This document shows, piece by piece, positions 20,329-30,560 of a stretch of DNA of 64,000 nucleotides. The DNA comes from Alistipes sp. (GTDB lineage Bacteria; Bacteroidota; Bacteroidia; Bacteroidales; Rikenellaceae). A program made the position numbers and the translations under genes. Under the pieces are notes generated by a model, which made no database searches, was not told the origin of the DNA, and worked only from the letters and a program-made list of their open reading frames with translations. Location: assembly GCA_017555105.1 (NCBI GenBank), contig JAFZHB010000016.1:1-64000 (forward strand), read 5' to 3'. Position 1 is the first letter of the stretch; each line of letters opens with the position of its first letter.

Positions 20329-21420
20329 CTACTCTGCCTTGGCCTTCGTCTCGCAGTAAGCGCAGCGCAAAGTGCCATCCTCCGAGTAGCGGAAGATCGG
20401 ATCGACATCCTCCGTAGCCGAGATGCAACGCTGATTGTGGCAGGTATAGTTGCCCGTGATGTACTCCTCCGAGAAGACGGGGGTCTGCTCGAAAGGTTTG
20501 TTCTCGTCAGCCCACTCCAGGAGCTTATAGATCAAAGCCATACGGACAAACTTACCATTCTCGACCTGGCGGAAATAGACCGCACGCGGGTCGTTGTCCA
20601 CCGCACGCGTGATCTCGTTCACACGCGGAAGCGGGTGGAGAATGATCATATCCTTGCGCGCCGCCTCCAACTTCTCGGGATCGAGCACAAAGCTATCCTT
20701 CACGCGATCGAACTCCTCCTCGTCGAGGAAGCGCTCCTTCTGCACACGCGTCATGTAGAGGATGTCGAGTTTCTCCATCACCTCCTCCATCGTACGCACC
20801 TCCTCGAACTTCAGGTTCGAGTTCGCACGCATCTCCTTGAGCATATAGCTCGGCAGACGCAACTCCTCGGGCGAGATGAGGTAGATCGTGATGCCATCGT
20901 AACGCGACAGCGCCTTGATGAGCGAGTGTACCGTGCGACCGAACTTCAAATCGCCGCAGAAACCGATCGTCAGGTTGTCCAAACGACCCTTCTCGCGCTT
21001 GATCGTCAGCAGGTCGGTAAGCGTCTGCGTCGGGTGGGCATGGCTGCCGTCACCGGCATTGATCACCGGAATACCGGCGTACTGCGAAGCTACGAGCGGA
21101 GCGCCCTCCTTCTGGTGGCGCATGGCGATAATATCGGCAAAACAGCGAATCACGCGCACCGTGTCGGCTACCGTCTCGCCCTTCGACACAGACGAGGAGC
21201 TGGCATCCGAGAAGCCGATCACCTGACCACCCAACTCCAACATCGCAGCCGTGAAGCTCAGGCGCGTGCGGGTCGACGGCTCATAGAAGAGCGTCGCCAG
21301 CTTCTTGCCCTTGCAGGCTTCGCGATAGTTCTCGCGGTTGGCGATGATATCCTCGGCCAACGATACAATCTCGTGAATCTCCTGCACCGAAAGATCGGTC
21401 GGATCAATTAAATGTCTCAT
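20329..21420 (-). CDS. pyrB: Aspartate carbamoyltransferase with fused PyrI-type zinc domain
   Basis: Forms carbamoyl-aspartate from carbamoyl phosphate and aspartate. 363 residues are read from the ATG at 21420 (MRHLIDP); a longer frame upstream is only low-complexity spacer. Residues 1 to about 306 are a normal catalytic chain: [12 protein letters not shown] (carbamoyl phosphate site), [12 protein letters not shown] and [10 protein letters not shown] tail of about 57 residues follows, holding CX4C (Cys327, Cys332) and CX2C (Cys353, Cys356) with [12 protein letters not shown] between. This lines up with the zinc-binding domain of the regulatory chain PyrI (CPNSNCIS ... CKYC in E. coli). The PyrI nucleotide-binding domain is missing, and no pyrI is nearby. 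It is the last gene of the operon. Confidence 0.93.
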   Translation of the reverse strand: MRHLIDPTDLSVQEIHEIVSLAEDIIANRENYREACKGKKLATLFYEPSTRTRLSFTAAMLELGGQVIGFSDASSSSVSKGETVADTVRVIRCFADIIAMRHQKEGAPLVASQYAGIPVINAGDGSHAHPTQTLTDLLTIKREKGRLDNLTIGFCGDLKFGRTVHSLIKALSRYDGITIYLISPEELRLPSYMLKEMRANSNLKFEEVRTMEEVMEKLDILYMTRVQKERFLDEEEFDRVKDSFVLDPEKLEAARKDMIILHPLPRVNEITRAVDNDPRAVYFRQVENGKFVRMALIYKLLEWADENKPFEQTPVFSEEYITGNYTCHNQRCISATEDVDPIFRYSEDGTLRCAYCETKAKAE

Positions 21421-21431
21421 AGATGTGGGTT

Positions 21432-21490
21432 CTTTGGGTCGTTTTGAGAGTTTGAGTTGTTTGGGGTAGCTTTGAGTCACTTTTGGTCAC
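21432..21490. repeat. Ten-bp periodic spacer array between pyrE and pyrB
   Basis: Successive plus-strand decamers read GTTTGAGTTG, TTTGGGGTAG, CTTTGAGTCA, CTTTTGGTCA, CTTTGAGCCT. No gene or clear hairpin is present in the 124-bp gap. Confidence 0.5.
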
Positions 21491-21544
21491 TTTGAGCCTA
21501 CGACCAAAACCCCTCTCTCCTCTCTTTGCTCTTTCCTCTTTGCA

Positions 21545-22177
21545 CTACTTGTTCATCCAGCTCTCATCCGAGGGGTTGTTGCGGAAGCGGATCAGGCGAT
21601 CCTTATCCTCCACCTTGATGTAGCCCTCCTCGGCTGCCACCTCAACCAGCGCGTCGAGGTTCGAGAGCGAGTAGTTGATCACATTGGCCTCGGCCATGCG
21701 ATCCAGACCCTTCTTCATACCATAGGTGAAGATCGAAGCCACGCCGAGTACCTCTGCACCCGCCTCGCGGAGCGCGTTCACCACCTCGATGCACGAACCA
21801 CCCGTCGAGATCAGGTCCTCGATAACAACGACCTTCTGGCCCTTCTCCAGCTTACCCTCGATCTGGTTACCGCGGCCGTGGTCCTTCTGACCCGAGCGTA
21901 CATAACCCATCGGCATATCGAGGATCGTTGCCGTGATAGCAGCGTGCGCGATACCGGCCGTCGAGGTACCCATCAGCACCTCCGCCTCGGGGAACTTCGT
22001 GCGGACAATCTCTGCCAGACCGGCCTCGACATGCTTGCGCACCTCAACGGCCGTCAGCGTCAGACGGTTGTCACAATAGATCGGGCTCTTGATACCGCTG
22101 GCCCAGGTAAACGGCTCGTCAGGACGCAGAAAAACTGCACCAATCGACAAAAGATCCTTTGCAATAAGCTTCTCCAT
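21545..22177 (-). CDS. pyrE: Orotate phosphoribosyltransferase
   Basis: Transfers phosphoribosyl from PRPP to orotate to give OMP. It has 210 residues. The PRPP loop [13 protein letters not shown] lies around residue 115, and the N-terminal substrate region reads [16 protein letters not shown]. The [17 protein letters not shown] segment is the mobile catalytic loop. It is separated by 30 bp from the glutaredoxin-like gene and by 124 bp from pyrB. Confidence 0.96.
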   Translation of the reverse strand: MEKLIAKDLLSIGAVFLRPDEPFTWASGIKSPIYCDNRLTLTAVEVRKHVEAGLAEIVRTKFPEAEVLMGTSTAGIAHAAITATILDMPMGYVRSGQKDHGRGNQIEGKLEKGQKVVVIEDLISTGGSCIEVVNALREAGAEVLGVASIFTYGMKKGLDRMAEANVINYSLSNLDALVEVAAEEGYIKVEDKDRLIRFRNNPSDESWMNK

Positions 22178-22207
22178 AATATCTTCTCGTTTTTTTGTTT
22201 ATAATCT

Positions 22208-22468
22208 CTATTTCAATGCTTTGCGCAGCACCTCTACCACCTCGTCGGGATAGATTCCACCCTCGTGCACCTTCTCTCCGTCGATGTAGAAGGTAGGCAC
22301 ATAGTAGTAATCGTATTGGGCGGCACGCTCAGCCTCCTCCGACTCCTCGATGAGTTCGATCTCAATCTCGCGAAGTTCGGGATGTTGCTGCTTGGCCTCC
22401 TCGATATAGGTCAATGCCCGCTGGCAGAAGGGGCACTGCTTCAGGTAAAAGAGTTCTACGCGTTTCAT
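22208..22468 (-). CDS. Glutaredoxin-like small thiol protein in the pyr operon
   Basis: 86 residues with a thioredoxin fold: a CPFC active site at residues 12-15 (FYLKQCPFCQRAL) and the cis-proline YVPTF at 57-60, followed by a glutaredoxin-like YIDGEKVHEGG segment. Both cysteines are present, so disulfide reduction is possible. It lies 13 bp after pyrF and 30 bp before pyrE, all on one strand, so it should be expressed with UMP synthesis. No known step needs a glutaredoxin. It might protect the dihydroorotate dehydrogenase Fe-S/flavin complex or regulate a cysteine enzyme; this is inference. Confidence 0.8.
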   Translation of the reverse strand: MKRVELFYLKQCPFCQRALTYIEEAKQQHPELREIEIELIEESEEAERAAQYDYYYVPTFYIDGEKVHEGGIYPDEVVEVLRKALK

Positions 22469-22481
22469 ATCGTTTTTGGCC

Positions 22482-23192
22482 CTACTCGCCCAAAAACTCT
22501 GCCACGCAACGGCGGTAAGCGGCTACGGGATCGGCAGCTGCCGTAATGGGGCGACCCACCACGATGAAGTCCGAACCGATCTCACGAGCGCGTGCCGGCG
22601 TCGTTACACGCACCTGGTCACCTACCTCACCGTCGGCAAAGCGTACACCCGGGGTGATCGTCAGGAACTCCTTACCGCAAGCCTCCTTCACCATACCAGC
22701 CTCCAGCGGCGAGCAAACCACACCGTCGAGACCCGCAGCGCGCGTGTTCTCGGCGTACTTCACGATCGTGTCGTTGATCGAAGCACCGATCAAGAGCTCC
22801 TGCTGCATACGCTCCTCGCTCGTCGAGGTGAGCTGCGTCACGGCAATCAGCAGCGGACAGCTACCATCCTCACGCGTCAAACCCTCCTTGGCTGCCTTCA
22901 TCATATCGATCGTACCCGCAGCGTGTACATTGGTCATATCCACATCGAGGTTCGACAACACCGACATTGCCTTCTTCACCGTGTTCGGAATATCGTGCAA
23001 TTTCAGGTCAAGGAAGATGCGGTGACCGCGGCGCTTGATCTCACGCACGATCGAGGGGCCCTCTGCGTAGTAGAGCTCCATACCGATCTTCAAAAAGGGT
23101 TTGCGCTCCTCATCCTTGAACAGATCGAGGAAACGGAAGGTATCCTCCGCCGACTTAAAGTCGCAAGCAATAATTACATCACTCTTAATCAT
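22482..23192 (-). CDS. pyrF: Orotidine 5'-phosphate decarboxylase
   Basis: Final step to UMP. It has 236 residues and a short-type TIM barrel. The catalytic Lys-Asp pair lies in [13 protein letters not shown] around residue 62, with VIIACDFKS at the first strand, FLKIGMELY on the second, and the phosphate-binding [17 protein letters not shown] and FIVVGRPIT regions near the end. It is placed between pyrD (18 bp) and the glutaredoxin-like gene (13 bp). Confidence 0.95.
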   Translation of the reverse strand: MIKSDVIIACDFKSAEDTFRFLDLFKDEERKPFLKIGMELYYAEGPSIVREIKRRGHRIFLDLKLHDIPNTVKKAMSVLSNLDVDMTNVHAAGTIDMMKAAKEGLTREDGSCPLLIAVTQLTSTSEERMQQELLIGASINDTIVKYAENTRAAGLDGVVCSPLEAGMVKEACGKEFLTITPGVRFADGEVGDQVRVTTPARAREIGSDFIVVGRPITAAADPVAAYRRCVAEFLGE

Positions 23193-23210
23193 ATCTTTGC
23201 TGTTTTTTCG

Positions 23211-24122
23211 TTACTTAACAATACCAATAATATCCTGCAGGCGCTCAATGCCGAGGCGCTCCATCTCCACAGGCAACCCCTCGACAATCTTCTTCGAGGC
23301 ATAGGGATCGCGCAGGTTGGCAGCACCCACCTCCACGGCCGTAGCGCCAGCCATCATCATCTCGATCACATCCGAGGCCGTCTCCACGCCACCGCAACCA
23401 ATCACGGGGATCGAGCAAGCCTTGGCTACCTGGTAGACCATACGCACCGCTAACGGGAAGATCGCTGCACCCGAGAAACCACCCATCGTATTGGCGATCA
23501 CGGGCTTGCGACGCATCGTATCGATGCGCATACCGAGCAGCGTATTGATCAGGCAGAGTCCATCGGCACCCGCCACTTCACACGCCTTGGCGATCGAGAC
23601 AATATCGGTCACATTGGGCGAGAGCTTGATGTAGACGGGCTTCGTCGTCACGGCCTTCACGGCACGCGTCACCTCGGCAGCCGCCTCGGGCGAAGTACCA
23701 AACGACATACCGCCGTGGCGTACATTCGGACACGAGACATTCACCTCGATAATGCCCACCTGCTCCTCCTTGTCGATGCGCTCGCAGCAGTAGGCATACT
23801 CCTCGAGCGAGAAGCCCGAGATATTGGCAATCACGGGTTTGTGGAAATACTCCTTCATGCGCGGCAACTCCTTGGCGATCACCTCGTCGATGCCCGGGTT
23901 CTGCAAACCCACCGCGTTGATCATACCCGCCGTGCACTCCGCGATGCGGGGCGTCGGGTTACCGAAGCGCGGCTCCTTGGTCGTTCCCTTGAAGGAGAAG
24001 GTACCCAAGATATTGATGTCGTAGAAATCCTTGAACTCGTTGCCGAAGCCAAAGGTTCCACTTGCGGGAATAACCGGATTATCCAGTTGCCAACCGCTTA
24101 ATACTACCGATGTATCTACCAT
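23211..24122 (-). CDS. pyrD: Dihydroorotate dehydrogenase, class 1B catalytic subunit
   Basis: Oxidises dihydroorotate to orotate with FMN and passes electrons to PyrK. It has 303 residues. The class 1 active-site Cys is in IIEVNVSCPNVRHGG around residue 132; FMN contacts include NPVIPASGTFGFG at the N-terminus and PVIGCGGVETASD around 235. It overlaps the end of pyrK by 7 bp, as expected for subunits of one complex. Being class 1B, it should be soluble and NAD-linked rather than quinone-linked. Confidence 0.95.
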   Translation of the reverse strand: MVDTSVVLSGWQLDNPVIPASGTFGFGNEFKDFYDINILGTFSFKGTTKEPRFGNPTPRIAECTAGMINAVGLQNPGIDEVIAKELPRMKEYFHKPVIANISGFSLEEYAYCCERIDKEEQVGIIEVNVSCPNVRHGGMSFGTSPEAAAEVTRAVKAVTTKPVYIKLSPNVTDIVSIAKACEVAGADGLCLINTLLGMRIDTMRRKPVIANTMGGFSGAAIFPLAVRMVYQVAKACSIPVIGCGGVETASDVIEMMMAGATAVEVGAANLRDPYASKKIVEGLPVEMERLGIERLQDIIGIVK

Positions 24123-24856
24123 ATTACCTCCTCTTTTAACAGAACGGGACCCTCCTTACAGATGCGTTTGTTACCATACTTCGTCTTGCACGAGCAACCC
24201 ATGCAGGCACCAAAGCCACATCCCATACGCTCCTCGAACGAGAGCTGACCCGAGCACTCCGTAGCGTCGTACAACGCCTTGAGCATCGGCAGCGGACCGC
24301 ACGAGAAGAAGTAGTCGAACGCCAAATCACCCTCAGCCAACGCCGTGGTCACAAAGCCCTTAACGCCCTGCGAACCATCGACCGTCGTGACCACTACGCG
24401 GCAGCCCAGCGCTGCAAACTCCTCGGCATAGAAGACCTCCGCAGCGGTGTTGAAGCCCAGAACAACCGAGACCTCACGACCTTCGGCAAGCAGTTTCTTG
24501 GCCAGGTTATAAAGCGGCGGTACGCCGACACCTCCGCCCACCAGCAGGTTCTTCGGTGCGGCTTTCGAGGTATCGAAGCCATTGCCCAGACCGGTCAAGA
24601 GATCGAGCTCTTCGCCCACCTGCATCTTACTCATCTGGCGTGTGCCCTCGCCCACTACCTTATATATAATGGTCAGCGTTCGTTCGTCGTAGTCCGACAC
24701 CGAGATCGGACGGCGCAGGTACTTCCCCTCCAAGGCGATGTTGACAAACTGCCCCGGACGGGTGATCCACTGCGTATCGCCCTCCAAGACCATCCGCCAA
24801 ACCTGATCGGTCAGCGGACGGTTCTCGAGGATCGTATAGATGGCGTTCTTATACAT
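24116..24856 (-). CDS. pyrK: Dihydroorotate dehydrogenase electron transfer subunit
   Basis: Moves electrons from PyrD to NAD through FAD and a [2Fe-2S] cluster. It has 246 residues: an FAD domain (KYLRRPISVSDYD around residue 52), an NAD-binding domain (NLLVGGGVGVPPLY around 105) and a C-terminal cysteine cluster CGFGACMGCSCKT followed by a fourth Cys in ICKEGPV. The overlap with pyrD suggests translational coupling. It starts 12 bp after carB ends. Confidence 0.94.
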   Translation of the reverse strand: MYKNAIYTILENRPLTDQVWRMVLEGDTQWITRPGQFVNIALEGKYLRRPISVSDYDERTLTIIYKVVGEGTRQMSKMQVGEELDLLTGLGNGFDTSKAAPKNLLVGGGVGVPPLYNLAKKLLAEGREVSVVLGFNTAAEVFYAEEFAALGCRVVVTTVDGSQGVKGFVTTALAEGDLAFDYFFSCGPLPMLKALYDATECSGQLSFEERMGCGFGACMGCSCKTKYGNKRICKEGPVLLKEEVIW

Positions 24857-24868
24857 GATTCAGTTGTT

Positions 24869-27800
24869 TTATTTGGCGTCGATGGTCGAAACACGCAGCG
24901 TGATCTCCTCCAATACATCGAGCAGTACACGCACCGTCTCCAGCGCCGTGAAGACCGTCACATTGTTCTCGACAGCCGTGCGACGAATCTCGTAGCCGTC
25001 CAGACGCGTGTTGTGCTGGTTGATGTCGATCGTGTTGATCACATAGCTTACATGACCCTGACGCAGTGCATCGATGATCTCCGATGAGCCCTCGCTCAAC
25101 TTCGAGAGCGTACGCGTACGCACACCGTGTGCGCGCAGGTAGTCGGCCGTACCGGCTGTAGCCTCGATGTTGAAGCCCAGGTCGTAGAAACGCTGGATGA
25201 GCGGCAGAGCCTTCGGTTTGTCGTCGTCGGCAATCGAGACGAAGATCGTACCGTAGTTCGACACATTCATACCCGTAGCCTGCAACGCCTTATAGAGGGC
25301 ACGCGTGAGCTTATCGTCGTAACCAATCGCCTCACCCGTCGACTTCATCTCGGGCGAGAGGTAGGAATCCATACCGCGGATCTTGGCGAACGAGAATGCC
25401 GGAGCCTTCACATACCAACGCTCCTTCTCCTTGCCGTAAACCGACTCAATGCCCTGCTCGCGGAGCGAGTGACCCAGGATCACCTGCGTAGCGATGTGCG
25501 CCATGGGCACACCCGTAGCCTTCGAGAGGAAGGGAACGGTACGCGACGAGCGCGGGTTCACCTCGATGACATAGACCTCACCCACCTCATCGACAATGAA
25601 CTGGATATTGTAGAGGCCGACGATACCGATGCGCAGACCGAGCTTCACCGTGTAGTCGATGATCTTGCGACGCACCTCCTCCGACACACTGAAGGTCGGA
25701 TAGACACTGATCGAGTCACCCGAGTGGATACCCGTGCGCTCGATGTGCTCCATGATACCCGGGATGAAGACATCCTTACCATCGCAGATGGCGTCTACCT
25801 CCAACTCCTTACCCATGATATAGCGGTCTACCAGCACCGGCGAATCGACATTCACCTCAACGGCCGTGTGCAGGTAGTGGCGCAGACGCTCCTCGTTCGA
25901 TACGATCTGCATGGCGCGACCACCCAAGACATAGCTCGGACGCACCAGCACCGGATAGCCGATGCGAGCCGCAGCACGCACACCGGCCTCGATGTCGGTC
26001 ACGGCCTCAGCCTCGGGCTGCGGGATCTGCAGCTCCTCCATGATGCGCTCGAAGCAACCACGGTCCTCAGCGTTGCGGATCGCCTCGCAATCCGTACCGA
26101 TGATCGGCACATTGAGCTCGGCCAGCGGCTCGGCCAGGTTGATGGCCGTCTGACCACCCAGCGATACGACGATCGCCTTCGGGTTCTCCAGGTGCAGGAC
26201 ATTCATCACATCCTCCACCGTCAGCGGCTCGAAGTAGAGCTTGTCGCTGGTCGTATAGTCGGTCGAAACCGTCTCGGGGTTGTTGTTGATGATGATCGCC
26301 TCGTAGCCGGCCTCTCGAATCGACCAGATGGCGTGTACAGTCGAATAGTCAAACTCAACACCCTGACCAATACGGATCGGGCCCGAGCCGAGTACAACGA
26401 TCTTCTCCTTATCGCTCACCACCGACTCATTCTCCTCCTCGTACGACGAGTAGAAGTAAGGTACATAAGCAGCATACTCGCCGCCGCAGGTGTCGATCAT
26501 CTTATAAACCGGGAAGATGTTGTGCTGCTTGCGCAGGTGGAACATCTCATGCTCGGTCATGCCCCAAAGCTGACCGATAAACTTATCGCCGAAGCCCATG
26601 CGCTTCGCATCGCGCAGCACCTCGACATCGCCCTTATTAGCACGCACCACCGACTCAAACTCGACGATGTTCTTGAACTTCTCGAGGAAGAACATATCGA
26701 TCTTCGTCTTGTTGTAGATCATCACCAGGTCGACGCCGTTGCGAATCAGTTGAGCAATGGCGTAGAGACGATCGTCCGTACCCTCGGTGATGTAATCGAG
26801 CAGTTCGTCGTTCGACCACTCGTCGAACTTCTTGTGGTAGATGTGGCATACACCCGTCTCGAGCGAACGCACAGCCTTCAAGAGCGACTCCTCCATCGTG
26901 CGACCGATGGCCATCACCTCACCCGTAGCCTTCATCTGCGTACCGAGCTTGTTCAAAGCGTCGGAGAACTTATCGAACGGGAAGCGAGCCACCTTCGTCA
27001 CCACATAGTCGATCGTCGGCTCGAACGAAGCGGGCGTCGTAGCGATGCGGATCTCATCGAGCGTCAGACCTACGGCAATCTTGGCACTCACGCGGGCAAT
27101 CGGGAAGCCAGAAGCCTTCGATGCCAAAGCCGAGGAGCGCGACACACGCGGATTCACCTCGATGAGGTAGTACTGGAACGAGAGCGGGTCGAGTGCGAAC
27201 TGCACATTGCAACCACCCTCGATCTTCAGCTCACGAATAATCTTCAGGGCCGAGTTGCGCAGCATCTGGAACTCGCGGTTCGTCAGCGTCTGTGCCGGAG
27301 CAACCACCATCGAGTCACCGGTGTGAACACCCACCGGGTCGATGTTCTCCATCGAGCAGATGGCAATGGCCGTATCGCGGGCATCGCGCATCACCTCGAA
27401 CTCGATCTCCTTATAACCCTTGATGCTCTTCTCGATGAGCACCTGGTGTACGGGCGAGAGGGCCAGAGCATTGCGCATCATCTCGCGCAGCTCCTCCTCG
27501 TTGTCCACGAAGCCACCACCCGTACCACCGAGCGTAAAGGCGGGACGCAACACCACCGGATAACCGATCTCGGCTGCGATCTTAGCACCCTCGTCGATCG
27601 TGGTAGCCACCTCCGACGGCAGCACCGGCTCACCGAGTTGCTCGCAGAGATCCTTGAAGAGCTCGCGGTCCTCAGCACGCTCGATCGAAGCGAAGCTCGT
27701 ACCGAGAATCTCCACCTGGCACTCCTCGAGGATACCCTTCTTGGCCAACTGCACGGCCAGGTTCAGACCCGTCTGACCACCCAGACCCGGCACGATGGCA

Positions 27801-28051
27801 TCGGGACGCTCGTAGCGAATGATCTTCGCCACATACTCGAGCGTCAGCGGCTCCATATAGACCTTATCGGCAATGTTCGTATCGGTCATAATCGTTGCAG
27901 GGTTCGAGTTCACAAGGATCACCTCGTAACCCTCCTCGCGCAGCGCCAGACAGGCCTGCGTACCTGCATAGTCGAACTCGGCAGCCTGACCAATCACGAT
28001 CGGGCCCGAGCCGATGACCATCACTTTCTTGATATCTTCTCTCTTAGGCAT
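24869..28051 (-). CDS. carB: Carbamoyl phosphate synthase large subunit
   Basis: Makes carbamoyl phosphate from bicarbonate, ammonia and two ATP. It has 1060 residues, full length: two homologous ATP-grasp halves ([21 protein letters not shown] at the start of the first, [19 protein letters not shown] at the start of the second; each shown in part) and a C-terminal MGS-like regulatory domain. Loops GGTGGGFV and [14 protein letters not shown] are intact, so the synthetase half appears active. It overlaps carA by 8 bp. Its partner CarA seems unable to supply ammonia from glutamine. Confidence 0.96.
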   Translation of the reverse strand: MPKREDIKKVMVIGSGPIVIGQAAEFDYAGTQACLALREEGYEVILVNSNPATIMTDTNIADKVYMEPLTLEYVAKIIRYERPDAIVPGLGGQTGLNLAVQLAKKGILEECQVEILGTSFASIERAEDRELFKDLCEQLGEPVLPSEVATTIDEGAKIAAEIGYPVVLRPAFTLGGTGGGFVDNEEELREMMRNALALSPVHQVLIEKSIKGYKEIEFEVMRDARDTAIAICSMENIDPVGVHTGDSMVVAPAQTLTNREFQMLRNSALKIIRELKIEGGCNVQFALDPLSFQYYLIEVNPRVSRSSALASKASGFPIARVSAKIAVGLTLDEIRIATTPASFEPTIDYVVTKVARFPFDKFSDALNKLGTQMKATGEVMAIGRTMEESLLKAVRSLETGVCHIYHKKFDEWSNDELLDYITEGTDDRLYAIAQLIRNGVDLVMIYNKTKIDMFFLEKFKNIVEFESVVRANKGDVEVLRDAKRMGFGDKFIGQLWGMTEHEMFHLRKQHNIFPVYKMIDTCGGEYAAYVPYFYSSYEEENESVVSDKEKIVVLGSGPIRIGQGVEFDYSTVHAIWSIREAGYEAIIINNNPETVSTDYTTSDKLYFEPLTVEDVMNVLHLENPKAIVVSLGGQTAINLAEPLAELNVPIIGTDCEAIRNAEDRGCFERIMEELQIPQPEAEAVTDIEAGVRAAARIGYPVLVRPSYVLGGRAMQIVSNEERLRHYLHTAVEVNVDSPVLVDRYIMGKELEVDAICDGKDVFIPGIMEHIERTGIHSGDSISVYPTFSVSEEVRRKIIDYTVKLGLRIGIVGLYNIQFIVDEVGEVYVIEVNPRSSRTVPFLSKATGVPMAHIATQVILGHSLREQGIESVYGKEKERWYVKAPAFSFAKIRGMDSYLSPEMKSTGEAIGYDDKLTRALYKALQATGMNVSNYGTIFVSIADDDKPKALPLIQRFYDLGFNIEATAGTADYLRAHGVRTRTLSKLSEGSSEIIDALRQGHVSYVINTIDINQHNTRLDGYEIRRTAVENNVTVFTALETVRVLLDVLEEITLRVSTIDAK

Positions 28052-29123
28052 CTCTTCCCTCCTCCATTAATTTGACAAACTTCTTATACAGATTGTGGCA
28101 CTCGCCCTCGGCTGCCGCGGGATCGAACTGCACAGCCACCATGCGGTCGATGGCGCACTGCAGACCCTCGATCGTCTGGTCGATCACATTCAGATGCGTG
28201 ATCTCCAACGAACCCGGCAGGTTGTTCTTCACCACATAGCCGTGGTTCTGCGGAGCGATCTCGATGAGACCCGTCTTGAGGTTCTCCACCGGATTGTTAC
28301 CACCGCGGTGACCTACCTTCATCTTCTCCACCTGGGCGCCATAAGCCAATGCTACGAGCTCCATACCCAGGCCGATACCCAAGATAGGCTTGCGGCCGCG
28401 CAGCTGCTTCACGAGCTCGATCACCGGCTGCACATCCTCCGGATTACCCGGACCGTTCGGGATCACCACGCCATCGGGACGGAACGAGAGTACCTCCTCG
28501 AGCGTAGCGTTATAGGGCAAGACCGTCACATTGCAACCCATCTTATTGAGCTGGCGCACCACCGTATTCTTAATACCACAGTCAACCACCACCACATCGT
28601 AGGTATGGTTAGCCACGCGCGACATCCAGCGCTTCTTGCAGCTCACACGCGCCACAGCGTTCTTCGGCTCCTCGTAGGCCTGCAACTTGGCGAGTGCCTC
28701 CTCGGTCGGGGTAGCAGCATCGGTCAGGATAGCCAGTTGCGTACCCTCGTCGCGGATCACGCGGGTCAGAGCACGCGTATCGAGCCCCTCAATGGCCGGG
28801 ATAGCACACTCCTCCAACACCTCGTTCAGCGTACGCGTGTAGCGGAAGTTCGAAGGTTGATCGTTGTACTCACGCACAATCATTGCCCCGAGCATCGGGG
28901 TCTTCGTTTCATAATCCTCGTCGGCCATGCCGTAGTTACCGATCAGCGGGTAGGTCATCACCACCAGCTGATTCGTGTAGGCGGGATCGGACATGATCTC
29001 CTGATACCCCACCACCGAGGTGTTGAAAACAATTTCGCCAATGACCTCACGGTCGGCACCAAAGCCGTAGCCGTAGAATTCGCGACCATTCGCCAAGACA
29101 AGTTTCTTCGTAAATGCTTTCAT
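28044..29123 (-). CDS. carA: Carbamoyl phosphate synthase small subunit, glutaminase triad lost
   Basis: The normal job is to hydrolyse glutamine and feed ammonia to CarB. 359 residues align along the whole family: N-terminal CPSase domain ([30 protein letters not shown]) and a class I GATase domain ([31 protein letters not shown]). The catalytic Cys motif GICLGHQ reads GIGLGME here (Gly251, codon 28371-28373). The His-Glu pair of the usual YHPEA reads FDPAA (Asp334, Ala336; 28122-28124 onward). The gene is otherwise intact and under normal codon use, so it is not a decaying pseudogene. It probably serves as a structural partner for an ammonia-using synthase. It is 5 bp after pyrC. Confidence 0.94.
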   Translation of the reverse strand: MKAFTKKLVLANGREFYGYGFGADREVIGEIVFNTSVVGYQEIMSDPAYTNQLVVMTYPLIGNYGMADEDYETKTPMLGAMIVREYNDQPSNFRYTRTLNEVLEECAIPAIEGLDTRALTRVIRDEGTQLAILTDAATPTEEALAKLQAYEEPKNAVARVSCKKRWMSRVANHTYDVVVVDCGIKNTVVRQLNKMGCNVTVLPYNATLEEVLSFRPDGVVIPNGPGNPEDVQPVIELVKQLRGRKPILGIGLGMELVALAYGAQVEKMKVGHRGGNNPVENLKTGLIEIAPQNHGYVVKNNLPGSLEITHLNVIDQTIEGLQCAIDRMVAVQFDPAAAEGECHNLYKKFVKLMEEGRDA

Positions 29124-29128
29124 CGTAT

Positions 29129-30409
29129 CTATTTGGTATTCGTATTCATTGTTTCATCTGCATAGACGCACTCACCACCCACGACCGTCATCACGGCACG
29201 ACCGCGCACCTGCCAGCCTGCAAAGGGGGTCGCCTTACCCATCGAGAGGAACTCGTCGGGGTTGATCGTGTAGGTGGTGGCCAGGTCAAGCACCGTAAAG
29301 TCGGCCGGAGCGCCCTCCTCGAGCGTACCGCCCAGGCCAAAGAGACGACCCGGCGCCGTAGCCATGCGGTCGATCAGCTGCTCGAGCGTGAGCAGACCCT
29401 TCTCGACCAGATGGGTGTAGAGCACACCAAAGGCGCACTCCAAGCCTACAATGCCCATCGCGCTCTTCTCCAGACCGCGGCTCTTCTCCTCGGCCGAGTG
29501 GGGAGCGTGGTCGGTAGCGATCACCTCGATCGTACCATCCTGCACACCGCGCACCAACGCATCGCGATCCTCTGCCGAGCGGATCGGCGGATTCATCTTC
29601 CAGCGACCCTCCTCCTCGAGCTGCTCATCGCAGAGCACCAGGTAGTGAGGACCTGTCTCGCAGCTCACACGCAGGCCCTTGGCCTTGGCCGCACGCACCA
29701 GTTCGACACTCTCCTTGGTCGAGACATGGCAGACATGGTACTGGCAACCGATCTGCTCTACGAGTTCGATATCGCGCTTCACCTGCGCCCACTCGCTCTC
29801 TGACGAGATGCCGCGGTGGCCATGCGTACGGCAGTACTCGCCGTCGTGGATGTAGCCGCCCTTGAGCAGCTCGTTCACCTCGCAGTGTGCCACAATCGGC
29901 TTGCCGAGGCGGGCTGCCTCCTGCATCGCTGCGGCCATATCCTCATCACACTGCACGCCGCGTCCATCGTCCGAGAAACCGACCACATGGGGAGCCATCG
30001 CAGCCAGATCAGCCTGCTCGCCACCGCCCATCTGACCTTTGGTGATGCAGCCGTAGGGAACAACGCGCACACGAGCGTCGCGCTCGATGAGTCGGAGCTG
30101 CTCGCCCAGCGTCGATTCGCTATCGGGTGCCGGCTTCAGATTCGGCATCGAGCAGACGGTCGTGTAACCGCCGCGTGCTGCCGCAGCCGTACCCGTGGCG
30201 ATGGTCTCCTTGTAGCCGAAGCCCGGCTCACGCAGGTGGACATGCACATCGATCAGACCGGGAACCAGCACACGACCTTCGAGGTCGATGACGCAATCAC
30301 CCGCAGCAGGCGCCTCGTAGGGAACGATGCGACCCTGCTCGACCACGAGCGTTCCCTCCTCGAAACGACCGTTGCGATAGATGTGGGTATTGGTGTAATA
30401 ATGCTTCAT
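29129..30409 (-). CDS. pyrC: Dihydroorotase, class I
   Basis: Cyclises carbamoyl-aspartate to dihydroorotate with a metal centre. 426 residues are read from the ATG at 30409. The frame stays open upstream, but that stretch is the transcript leader with a terminator and promoter, so the nearer ATG is chosen. The metal motif DVHVHLREPGFGYKE lies around residue 60, with C-terminal metal ligands in VIATDHAPHS around 305. It is the first gene of the pyr operon and sits 10 nt after the U run of an intrinsic terminator. Confidence 0.95.
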   Translation of the reverse strand: MKHYYTNTHIYRNGRFEEGTLVVEQGRIVPYEAPAAGDCVIDLEGRVLVPGLIDVHVHLREPGFGYKETIATGTAAAARGGYTTVCSMPNLKPAPDSESTLGEQLRLIERDARVRVVPYGCITKGQMGGGEQADLAAMAPHVVGFSDDGRGVQCDEDMAAAMQEAARLGKPIVAHCEVNELLKGGYIHDGEYCRTHGHRGISSESEWAQVKRDIELVEQIGCQYHVCHVSTKESVELVRAAKAKGLRVSCETGPHYLVLCDEQLEEEGRWKMNPPIRSAEDRDALVRGVQDGTIEVIATDHAPHSAEEKSRGLEKSAMGIVGLECAFGVLYTHLVEKGLLTLEQLIDRMATAPGRLFGLGGTLEEGAPADFTVLDLATTYTINPDEFLSMGKATPFAGWQVRGRAVMTVVGGECVYADETMNTNTK

Positions 30410-30419
30410 ATTGGTGCAC

Positions 30420-30448
30420 AAAAAAGGGTAACCGAAAACAGTTACCCT
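30420..30448 (-). terminator. Attenuator terminator in the pyr leader
   Basis: On the transcript, AGGGTAAC pairs perfectly with GTTACCCT (8 bp, 8-nt loop; 30441-30448 with 30425-30432) and is followed by six U (30420-30425 region). It lies between the promoter and pyrC, so it can only act on this operon. Confidence 0.85.
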
Positions 30449-30534
30449 AATAAAAACAATATCCCAGTCGATTGACCCGAACAGAAGACCTGCGATTGCT
30501 GCTGGCGCTGTGATATGGTGCGGTTTTTCGACAT
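30442..30534 (-). CDS. Leader peptide of the pyr operon (30 residues)
   Basis: A short frame starting ATG TCG AAA AAC at 30534, about 20 nt below the expected transcript start, and ending with TAA at 30442-30444 inside the 5' arm of the terminator. The peptide starts MSKNRTISQRQQQSQ and ends TGILFLLG. The last codons before the hairpin are U-rich (ATA TTG TTT TTA TTA). A ribosome translating to the stop would cover the hairpin arm and prevent termination, as in the E. coli pyrBI leader. It has no similarity to any protein that I recognise; its role would be cis-acting. Confidence 0.6.
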   Translation of the reverse strand: MSKNRTISQRQQQSQVFCSGQSTGILFLLG

Positions 30535-30560
30535 GGTTATACTTTATTACAATATTGGGA

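Noticed and set aside
21432-21490. CRISPR-like array
   Set aside because: The units are 10 bp without spacers, and no cas genes occur in the window. The same applies to the 7-bp and 9-bp arrays.
30410-30560. PyrR-binding site in the pyr leader
   Set aside because: No match to the ARUCC-NGNGAGG-YU type loop; the peptide-overlapping terminator explains the leader better.
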